From contig OW203722.1 in the NCBI GenBank assembly GCA_934045075.1, positions 6,740,763 through 6,804,762 of the forward strand: a stretch of 64,000 nucleotides of DNA, written 5' to 3'. This DNA comes from Yponomeuta sedellus. Taxonomy: Eukaryota > Arthropoda > Insecta > Lepidoptera > Yponomeutidae. Both the position numbers and the translations under genes were made by a program. The notes under the pieces were generated by a model. It ran no database searches. It was not told where the DNA came from and was given only the letters and a program-made list of their open reading frames with translations. Shown here piece after piece: positions 42,631 through 52,600 of the stretch; the first letter of the stretch is position 1; each line of letters opens with the position of its first letter.

Positions 42631-42795
42631 AGTTATATATGAAACCGGTCAAATCGCGATTATTTATTAGGCAAAACGTAATTATTACCTTAATTATTAT
42701 TAATTATTACCTTATTTCCCGACGTTTCGGCAGCGTTACAGTTGCCGTGGTTTACCTAATAAATAATCGCGATTTGACCCGTTTAATGTATAACT
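42631..42795. mobile_element. 165-bp MITE with ~46-bp inverted ends
   Basis: The ends read inward as agttata.at.aaac, then a shared caaatcgcgattatttatta core, and are matched by the other end with few mismatches. The centre carries 'cccgacgtttcggcagcgtt'. No transposase, and the target site is unclear. Confidence 0.6.
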
Positions 42796-42929
42796 TTAGG
42801 TAGGTTAGCCAACACATTGTAAATACTAGAAATAAACGTAAACTTCTGTTCCCACTATTTGGGCTGGCAAAGGTTAATACATCCTTCATGGGGCATTGTA
42901 TATGCTTCTATAATAAAATCCCAGAAGAT

Positions 42930-43205
42930 AATTATATTAAGCTTGCCTGAAACGCGGTTCAAAAAATATGTTAAGCATACTTTGTGCCTAAAGAGCTACT
43001 ATAACATAAAGGCTTATTTAGATGGCATTTATGTCTGGAATTAAAGTAAACTAATTTAATTAAGGACTTTGGAAAAACTAAGTTTGGAGTTTTTTTATCA
43101 ATTTTTTCTCCAAAATGATCTAGATTTTGAAATGGACACCTAGTTTGAATTGTAACGTTCATTAAGTCGCAGTTTCTGCGCTACTTTGAATACAACCTTT
43201 TCATT
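42930..43205 (+). pseudogene. 3' end of a jockey/CR1-like LINE
   Basis: Plus-strand tail LPETRFKKYVKHTL then KSYYNIKAYLDG and a stop near 43044, followed by the same 3' UTR as the minus-strand copy at 1621-1945 ('tgaaatggacacctagtttg', 'cattaagtcgcagtttctgc'). Confidence 0.55.
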
Positions 43206-43544
43206 TCATTTTAACGTAACACCACTTATCAGTGTATTAACCGGTAGCTGTGACAGTGGTAAGTAAGAAGTTTATTTATTTCCTTCTCTCAGAGGTATCA
43301 AACACAAAATATGTACTACAAAATATGTCTACAGTCTATTTATTCTTACTTGTCCAGTTTAGTAAACAAGATTCTACCCTTAAAATGTGACTTTTTAGTC
43401 CAAAACTGCCATATTTCTATAAATGAAGTAACCTGGAACACTCTTTTAGACAACACGCTGCCAATTTTATAAACATAGTTCATGATAGTTCATGAATTTG
43501 CGAGAAAATGTCTAGTTTAGCCAATTGAGTCAATTGGCGACTCA

Positions 43545-43975
43545 CCGCATCAGTGAAATTTCCAACCTCTTTACACTATTCTCTGTATTACGTACAGGCA
43601 GCGACATCTGGCTTAAGCAAATTGCATCACTTACAGCCCCGACTACCTACTTTGCAGTTAGGTTTGACATCGGAACGATATCACTGTACCCACATGAATA
43701 TACTATTTTTATTTTTAATGCACCAACCCGTGCTAAGGACAAATTTAAAACCTATTTAGAGGCTAAAAATTCCACCCACGCCGGGATTCGAACCCGCGAC
43801 CTCTGGCTATCCGTGCCAGTGCTCTTCCGATTGAGCCAATGGGCGACTCACCGGCATCAGTGAAATTTGGAACCTCTTTACACTATTCTCTGTATTACGT
43901 ACAGGTTTAGGTTTCGTATAGGTTTTTAAATTTGTCCTTAGCACAGGTTAGTGCATTAAAAATAAAAATAGTATA
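43545..43975 (-). mobile_element. SINE T copies, one with an inverted extra tail
   Basis: A 5' piece (43545-43605) is followed by a complete minus-strand SINE T (about 43706-43905) and then a plus-strand copy of only its tail (about 43920-43975, 'ttgtccttagcacaggttag'). The outer ends 'ctatttttatttttaatgca' are therefore inverted. This is a third fold-back form of SINE T. No clear target duplication was found. Confidence 0.65.
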
Positions 43976-44009
43976 GTCGGGTTAAAGAGTTTTAATAACA
44001 ATAATATGT

Positions 44010-44300
44010 TTTTTTTTCGTAGCCTAAAACGTCCCACTGTAGGGCACAGGCTTTCTTTCAGAGAGAGAATATGAAGTACCACGCAAGCCTACTGCGGATT
44101 GGCAATTTCAAGCGCTGAGGTATTTGAACAACTGAGATACTCAGGTTTCCTCACGACGTTTTCCTTCGCCGTTAGCGAGTGGTATTGCCACTATTACTTC
44201 ATAAATGTACATAACTAAGAAAACGAAGCCATTGGTATATGCCCGCACTAGGAATCGGTCCTGGGTTTCTCGCTACCGAGTCCATCGTTCTACCCAATGA
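44010..44300 (-). repeat. Repeat C, longest copy
   Basis: Runs 'aaaacgtcccactgtagggc', 'tttcagagagagaatatgaa', 'ctcaggtttcctcacgacgt', 'gcgagtggtattgccactat', 'tatgcccgcactaggaatcg' and 'tctcgctaccgagtccatcg', the last part being a decayed tRNA-like head. Confidence 0.6.
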
Positions 44301-45260
44301 TGATGGATGTCATCTCATCACCTCGTCGTGATCCCACGACGGGACCTTATAATTATGTTGTGGGACTTTTGCAACGATGGGCGCGGATGTGGCTCGCGAA
44401 ACCCGGCTTGTATTTCAAAGTCCCTAGGTATACTACGACCAGACTGTATCCATATTTATTTGGGCAGAGCTTCACCCTATAAAATAATCAGCACAGAATA
44501 ACGTTCAACAGTCGTACACGGCTTACATAGGCAGGCGTTGCTACTCCTACTCTAGCAATCGGCCGGTGCGAGCGAGGTGGGGCTAGCGGGCGGCGGCGGT
44601 GACGTATGCTGAAGTCACGGCTGGTAGACTTGGGCAAAGTGTGTCCTTAGAGGGAGTTCTTATATCTCATATCTTTGCTCACCGAGACACACTAAATCTC
44701 TATCATATCTCGCTCACCACTTGTGTCCTAGCTCATACGACGACGTCTAATCAACTTTACTAAGTGCGTGTGGAAACAAGAGACACAAGAGAGTCAGTCT
44801 AGTCTACCTATTCCCTACTTTATCCAGATCACACGTTTTTTTGGTGAACTTTCTCTCATCGCTCGTTGGTTACGACTAGAAATGCGGCCGAATGTAACCG
44901 ATGTCAGACGATGTTGATCTCGCTCTCGCGCATTGTGTGTGAGCTGGATAAAGTAGCAGGAGATGACTACCGTACTGAATTGAGAGTATGTGTGAGGGAG
45001 CCAGATATAGTTGACTTCTCTGGGATATGATATGTGCTCTGGTGTACAATAAAGAATATTCTTATCTTATCTTTTGTATGCGACACACTTGACGGCGAGG
45101 GAGTTTTGTGTCCACTCATATCTGGCTCTTGAGTTACCCAAGGCTAACGGCTGGTCTGGCTTGGCTATGGCTTACTCGCGCGGACTAACAACTTTACAGT
45201 TTGTTAGTCCGCGTTTATTTAATTCAATTAATTAAACGGATTTAGAAGTATAGTTATTCT
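44301..45260. other. Intergenic with an inverted repeat
   Basis: 44815-44834 (ctactttatccagatcacac) and 44935-44956 are inverted copies with one internal mismatch, 100 bp apart. 45033-45077 ('gtgtacaataaagaatattc') is a LINE-type 3' tail also seen at 17593. No gene is seen. Confidence 0.5.
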
Positions 45261-45261
45261 T

Positions 45262-45390
45262 CTTCTTCTTCTTCAGGCCATATTATGTAGTCCACTGCTG
45301 GACATAGTAGCTGGACAGTAGCCCTGCCCTAATGAGCGCCATAGCGCCCTATCTTTAGCTTGCCGCATCCAGCATCTGCCGGCAGTTTTT
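45262..45390 (+). repeat. Repeat F copy
   Basis: 'cttcttcaggccatattatg', 'agtccactgctggacatagt' and 'tagcttgccgcatccagcat'. Confidence 0.55.
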
Positions 45391-45427
45391 CCGCAGAAGT
45401 AAAGTTAATACATGTATAAATTCTAGT

Positions 45428-45625
45428 ACATTATTGGTCGTTAAGCCAAGTCAGAGGCCTTAGGGCGTCCTTAAAACTTCTGACAGTAAGTCCAGCCACT
45501 AGTCTTGCGAACCTTCTCCAATCCGGACTTGGCCCCCGTGGTGGAGTATGGCCTATAGATACCTTCCTCAGGGAAGAGACCCGTGCCTCGCTATGGGGAC
45601 ATAATGGGTTCATGATAATGATGAT
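45428..45625 (-). repeat. Repeat A copy
   Basis: Reverse complement in family order: 'gaggccttagggcgtcctta', 'cttctgacagtaagtccagc', 'cgtggtggagtatggcctat' and 'gggaagagacccgtgcctcg'. Confidence 0.65.
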
Positions 45626-46756
45626 GATTGGTCCCGTTGGCCTCTTCTTACCCAGGGATACAGGTGTGACTTATTTGTAGATGTCACCTTCACACGAATT
45701 CTTTCGATGAAACACAATGTACTCCAAATTTCACCCAATGCCAATTAATAAAAGGCATTACTTGTCTTATAATAACGCTTGCCCCTTGAATCAAATCACG
45801 TCTGTACGTAACTTGATTCAAAAGGGTAGCGTTATTACCCGATCTACTCATTTCTGCTTTTCTATAGGTATATACGCTTGCACCTTTGTGTAACTTAAGC
45901 ATTACATCTCGCAAAGGGATACAAATTAAGTTACGGCAGTGTGTAACGTTTCCGTCACAGAACAAACTAAGCCAGATTATTCTACTAAGGCGAAATATAC
46001 TCGAGAGGGATGATTAAGAGTCGGTGGCAAGATCGCCTCAATTCCTTACTAAAATTCTTAGTTTTATTCACTAGTTTTCAGAGAAGCTCGCCTTTGTACA
46101 TTAATTATTTCTTGATTCTTAATTCTTATGTAATGTCCCGTGAAATGTTTCAGGTGCCATTAAGCATAATAATAATGAACTATAATAACTTGACTATTTT
46201 AGTCTTATACTATTTTAGTAAATGTAAAAGAAAGAGAAATGCATTTAAGAAAGTTTGACAAAAGAAGAAAATTTGGCTTACAAATAATGAATTTAAAGTT
46301 GCCGACAAAATTTATGTGCTCAGTATGCCGCCAGAAATAAGACATGCCTGTTGACCACGCTTTTTTTCAGCGCTCACCTGCTTAAAAACCTAACTACAAA
46401 CTAGTTCCTAATCCTAAATATAAAATAATAAGTATAACATAATTCAATTGTCCAGCCTGCTCATTTCATGCAACTTCTTATTTAAATAAATAATTTTAAC
46501 TCGTACATACGTGTTTAATAAATAAAACTTTCACTCAAATATAACTTTTGTTTTCTTTGTAATAAAAGAAAACTTTAAATTCCCCCTTTTGTACGTGGTA
46601 GATTATTTTCCGCGCATAGGCGCGGAAAATAAAAAAATCTCATCCCTTTAGTCTGTGGCCAATCTCAATGCGCGCGCATAAGAAAACTGATTATTTTTTC
46701 CCGCCATAGCGAAAAATTTTTTACAAGTCGTTTTCACTATTGAAATAGTATAATTC
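45626..46756. other. Intergenic, no gene seen
   Basis: Short open frames (45690-45965 minus, 46010-46258 plus) carry no recognisable motif. Around 46605-46650 'cgcgcataggcgcggaaaat' is locally repeated. Confidence 0.4.
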
Positions 46757-47950
46757 ATTACAAGTGCGGAAAGGCTGTCATTGCAAAGAGTTCCGACAAA
46801 TGTCTACCCGAGCCGAACCGAGGCGCAGCCGAAGGCTAGGGTTGACAGTCGGAACAAGTTGCAATGACGGTTCCGCACGTGTACTGAACGACAATTTTTA
46901 ATACAGTTACGAAAAAAATAAGCAAATTATTAAAAAAAAAATATTTGTAAAATGGCGCGAACCGTAAAAAAATATAAGCAAAGATTTTTTTCTTCATTCA
47001 TTCTTGTAGGCAATGGGAACTATGCCCATAAAGCCAAGTCATCAGTAGAATTTTTTTATTCATATGAAATTAAAATGAAATTTGATGAGATGAAATGAAA
47101 TGAAACCTAACCTACCTCATTCAATCAAATCATTAAATCTGATATTGAAACAAATTAGTAGCTCATAAAAACTTCTATGATTTTTTTTTGTAAAAACTTC
47201 ATGGTTGGTTTTTCTTTTTAATAGACATTATTTTGACAGTTGGGAAAGAGAACGCACGAGTGCGGGAAAGGTAAAAAAAGCACAAGTGTGTAATAGCCCA
47301 CATCCGAACGCTATACGTCCCTGCAATACGCCACTTTTTGAGCAACTGTATTAAGATAGTATATTTCATTACAAGTGCGGAAAGGCTGTAATTGCAAAGA
47401 GTTCCGAACAGTCGGAACAAGTTTCAATGACGGTTCCGCAAGTGTACTGAACGACTATTTTTTAATACAAAGGCGAAAAAAATAAGCAATTTAATAAAGA
47501 AAAAATATTTGGAAAATGGCGCCAACCGTAAAAAAATATAAGAAGAGTTTTTTTTTCTTCACCCATTCTAGTAGGCAAGGGGGACCATACAGCTAAGTCT
47601 TCAGTAGAATCGTTTTATTGATACAAAATGAAAATGAAATTTAATGGGATGAAATTAAAACTAGCTTAACTCATTCAACAAAATCATTAAATCTGATATT
47701 GAAACAAATTAGTAGCTAATAAAAACTTCAATGATTTTTTTAGTAAAAACTTCATGGTTGGTTTTTCTTTTTAATAGATATTATTTTGACAGTTGGGAAA
47801 GAAAACGCACAAGTGCGGGAAAGGTAAAAAAAAGCACGAGTGTGTAATAGCCCACATCCGAACGCTATACGTCCCTGCAATACGCCACTTTTTAAGCAAC
47901 TGTATTAAAATAGTATATTTCATTACAATTGCGGAAAGGCTGTCATTGGT
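46757..47950. repeat. Two-copy tandem repeat of ~0.6 kb plus a third start
   Basis: The phrase 'cattacaagtgcggaaaggc' starts at 46757, 47367 and (with one change) 47921, giving units of 610 and 554 bp. The first unit has an extra piece near 46800-46858 that the second lacks ('ccgagccgaaccgaggcgca'). The third copy stops after about 30 bp. The translated frames are shared between units but short (64-79 codons) and not gene-like. Confidence 0.85.
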
Positions 47951-48311
47951 ACACACTAGTACCATAATGTACTATTTTTTAACCGGGTCCATCACAGTGA
48001 ATTGTGTTATGTGGAAATTAATTATTAACTAAACTCTACTTGCAGACTATTGTCCTCTGATAGTCTTTATTCTATAGTACCGTCGTTATTTCTTTCACGA
48101 AACATCGCGGATGATTTATCTCTTGCGAAAGAACAATTCATTACCGGAGCGTCAAATCATTTTTCCCATCTCGTCGCCTGTCGGATGAGGACTGTGCCTA
48201 TTTCACTAAGCAACTTACCGTCCTATAGAAACCGTTTATACTTTTGCTTTGCGAAATTTTTAAGGTTGCTCTTTATAAAAAATAATACTAAAATAATAGA
48301 CCTAAAGAAAA

Positions 48312-48316
48312 CAATG
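48312..48316. repeat. 5-bp target duplication of BEL element (CAATG)
   Basis: Repeated at 55218-55222. Confidence 0.85.
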
Positions 48317-48539
48317 TGTTTGATTGTTTTAGGCGCTGATCAATGAAAAGTCTTATTTACACGTTGTCCACTTATATTTTATTGCTTTTGGGGCACACTG
48401 CACACTTTTTACACCAATATTTGAATTTAATATATGGAGCGACCGAGAAACGTTATCGCTGCTATCAAACGTAGTACGGAACGAAAGAGACAGATAAAAT
48501 GAAAGAAAGAGATACAAGATTTAGACACGATTCTAAACA
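48317..48539 (-). repeat. BEL 3' LTR
   Basis: Downstream LTR with respect to the coding strand. TG...CA ends. Confidence 0.92.
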
Positions 48540-48554
48540 TTCTCGGCCTCTTTG
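48540..48554 (-). other. BEL polypurine tract
   Basis: The coding strand reads caaagaggccgagaa directly before the 3' LTR, where the plus-strand primer for reverse transcription is expected. Confidence 0.6.
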
Positions 48555-49048
48555 TTTGAAGTTAGCAAATTATATTAAACTTTTCAAATGAAACTCTTAA
48601 AGTAAAACAAGAATACTTAACAATACGTTAGTGCACTTTACAAATTATAGAACTATGCATGTGCACCTAATAATTTAAAACATTTAGCCAAGCATTATAG
48701 AAACGATAACAATCAAGTTTATCGAAAATAAACATAAACGCACAAGCGTAACTTAGTTAAAAGATGGTACTTATATAAATTTTGAATTTAATTATGTTAA
48801 ACAATTCTAGTTTAAATTGTTATTAAATCTTATGCAGTCTTAATTATTAATGTGTTAAGCATACATTTTTAGTCTTATTTATTTAATTAGACTTCTGCAC
48901 TTATGTAACTCAAATTACTCTTGACAACTTAACTTAAATAGATAGTTAAATCTCTTAAAACTATAGAAGCACTTAGGTATAGAGAAATTATAATTTTAAA
49001 TTTAAGCAAGTACTAATATCATGTAACAGATTTACAAATTAAGGAAGT

Positions 49049-49613
49049 TTAAGCAATATTAGGTAGCAGAACCAATTTATGAACAGGCCTAGTATATTCT
49101 CCTTTACAGGTACGAATTACAACAGATCTGATAAGGTTATCAGTTTTATTAACATTGACTGATATAACTCTACCCAGCGCCCAAAAGGTAGGGGGTGTAA
49201 TTTCCTCCTTTATAACAACTAGGTCCCCGATCTTTAGATTAGACTGAACATTTGACCATTTATTTCTAGGCTGTAATTCTGACAAATAATTGTAATAAAA
49301 TTCTTTCCAAAATTTTTGTTTTATTTGCACAATTCTTTGATAAATACTCAACCTATTTTCATTTAAATGCAAAACACTAGGTTCAGGAATATCGGTCATG
49401 ACTGCCCGATTATGAAATGAGACCGGGTGAGACAGGTTAAATCATTAGGTAAATCAGTAATCGCGTACTACGGTCTAGAGTTTAGCACACCTTCTATTTG
49501 TACTAAAACGGTGTACAACAGTTCGTAGGTAAGTTTGGTACTAAATAGGTGTCTTTTAAGTAGAGATTTTACAGATTTTATACCAGCTTCATAAAGACCG
49601 CCCATGTGACTGG
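49049..49613 (-). pseudogene. BEL integrase C-terminal part, out of frame with the polyprotein
   Basis: Continues the integrase after the end of the long ORF. In the next frame the motif SHMGGLYEAGIKS (with the third catalytic Glu) follows at about 49612-49575. A stop interrupts the NSRP motif near 49476, and another frame change near 49400 enters the 116-codon segment 49399-49049. That segment has the K-W and KIGDLVVIKEE features of the C-terminal domain (DUF5641 type) of BEL integrases. So this copy has two or three frame breaks in an otherwise intact element. They could be real mutations or sequencing errors. Confidence 0.75.
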
Positions 49614-52600
49614 CTAGTGGGACTGTAACTTATATTGAATGCTGTTAACTGTACAGTAATCTATTATTTCACTGTAAGATTTATCATTACGAAACATTTT
49701 GTAGAGATCGTGAAGTTCAGAGCTAGAACCTTTGAAATTTGTCGCGTTGTCGCTAAATAAACATGTACATAGACCTCTACGGGATACGAACCTTTTTAGA
49801 GCGTAAATAAATGCCTGGGAGGTAAGGTCAGTGACCAATTCAAGATGTATGGCCCGTGTGGCTAGACACACAAATACACATATATATCCTTTTGTGTATT
49901 TACAATTTCTAGTCATTGAACTTCTGATCGAAACAGCACCACTCAGATCGATACCTACATGAGTAAATGCGCGGTTGCTTAACGTTACCCTGGGTGCCGG
50001 AAGATCCGCCATTTGCTGCCCACAGACTTGTGCCCTAAATCGTGTGCAACGGGTACAAGAATGTATCATCTTTTTCACTTCATTCCTGCCATTGATTGGC
50101 CAATATTTTAATCGAATATTTGCGAGAGTGTTTTGTATACCAGAATGAAGTAGCTTCAGATGGTAGTATCGTACGAGAAGTGAAGTTATGTGGTTTTTGC
50201 TCGGAAGTATGATGGGATGTGCCTGTTGAAATGGTATGTTTGCGTGACGTATGCGTCCTCCCACACGCAAGATTTGCTTGCTGTCCAAGAATGGATTGAG
50301 TTTCCGTAACGGACTGGACTTAAACGTGTACAAATCACGTGTGTGAGCGAGTGAATGGTCTGCGATTGTTTGAATGGACTGTAATTCTGAAATTTCCTTC
50401 GAAAATGAATTTTTCTGTGTGACTCTGATGATGAAATCATGAGCATCGTTAAGCTCTTCAACAGTCAAGTGTGACGTGCGTTTTTGTGTTTTATTTCTTA
50501 CATTATGCGTGAACCTAAATATGTAAGCTACAGTTCTGATAAGTCTTGTAAAGCTTGACTGTTTTAAAAAGCAACTTGTTAGAAGCGAATCATCTTGATG
50601 TAGAGTCGCAGAAACATGTGCAGTTTTAGTGACATCTATGAGTGACTCAACTGTGTCCGAGGATGGGATAGTGGTTATAGGCCAAGTCCTTTGGTCTTCC
50701 AGTAACCAAGCGGGTCCCTGCCACCAGAGAGCACAGTGAGGTAAGTCTTGAGGGAGAACTCCACGCGTGAGTAAGTCAGCTGGGTTCTGTTTTGTGTTGA
50801 TGTAGTGCCAATCATCGCCTTTAGTGATGTCAATTATCTCCATCAAGCGGTGAGTAACATAAGTATCAAGTTTTTTGTATTTATATGGTGATTTAATCCA
50901 ATTTAGAACAATACAAGAGTCTGTAAATAGAAACAGGTTGTCAATTTTAATCTTATTTTTTATAATCTCTAGGAACCTTTTGGTTGCCCGGGCTAACAGT
51001 AGCGCTCCACAGAGTTCTAGACGTGGAATAGATTCGATTCTTTTAATCGGTGCAACTCTAGTTTTAGCCGTAACCAATACGCAAGTAGGTGATTTATTGG
51101 GATAAGTAGCCCGCAAATAGAGACACCCACCGTAAGATTTGCAAGACGAATCGCTGAATCCGATTAAATAAATGTTTAATGGTATATCTGAGAAATACCA
51201 TCTAGGAATAGCAATCAACTTTAGATAGTGTAATTGTTTCAAAATTGTCAGCCAAGTACGCTGTAGTTCGTCTGAGATTGGAGTGTCCCAGTTATTTTTT
51301 TCTTTCCAAATGTCCTGCATCAATATTTTCGCTAAAATAGTTGATGGTGCTAGGAAACCTATTGGGTCAAAAATCTGTGATATCTGTGATAAGATTTGTC
51401 TTTTTGTATTTTTAGTGTCTGTAAAATCTGGTATAGAAATAAGAAACTTGTCTTGGGATGGATGCCATTTCAGACCAAGAGTTTTCACAGTATCTTCTGA
51501 AATAAATTCATAAGATGGGCTGTCAGCTTGTAAACAAGACTGTGTTTTGTTTGTTAAATTTTGTTTAGTGTCATCAGTTGTAGAGTCTGAAAACGGAATA
51601 TTTTTTAGAATATTATGATCGTTAGCTGTCCATTTATGTAACTGAAATCCTCCTTTATTTAAAAGGTCTATCAGCTCGTGACATAGTTTTGTACAGGATT
51701 CAAGAGATTGACTACCACTCAAGTAATCATCCATGTAGCTACACGAATCAATGCATTCAGCAGCCATTTCATGAGAAGCTCTGTACTTTTCAGCAAGATC
51801 TTTCAGAGTGCGGCAAGCCAAATATGGCGCGCATCTAGTGCCGTAAGTGACAGTTGAAAGTTCCAAACATTCAAGTTTGTCATTTCTAGAGTCTCTCCAT
51901 AGAACTCTTTGCAAGCTTCGCTGTTGTGGGTTGATTAGAATGCCTCTAAACATTTTTACAATGTCACATGAGAAAACGTATTTATAGAGTCTAAATCGTA
52001 AAATTATATCGAACACATCATTGTAGATGTTTGGGCCTTCAAATAACAAATCGTTAAGAGAGATCCCTGTCGAGGATTTGCTACTGGCGTTAAATACAGT
52101 TCTTAATTTAGTGGATCGACTTTCAGGCTTTAGAACTGGATGATGAGGTAGATAAAATGCTTGAGAGTCAGAAGGACTGAAATTTGTAATGTATTGTGCG
52201 TGTCCTAGCTGTATGAATTCATGTATGAATGCTTTGTATTGCATGTAGAGATTATGATCTTTTTCGAATCTGGATTCAAGCTGAAGGAGACAGCGGTAGG
52301 CTTTGTTGAAAGAATTACCTAGCTCTGGCAATCTGTCTTCTTGCAGCGGCAGATTAACAACATAGTGACCTGACTCGTCCACAGTGGTGGTTGTTTGAAA
52401 TAATTTTTCACAATATTTTTGATCGGGAGACAATAACTGTACTGGCTTAACTTCTTCTTGTTCCCAGAATCGGGTTAGTAATGTGTCTGTAGTGGTGCTT
52501 GTAGTAAATAGACTGATCTGTGGCAATGATGTATAGTTATCGCCCTGTGCCTCTTCAATGAGTGGACCAGTGACCAACCAACCAAATACTGATTCTTTCA

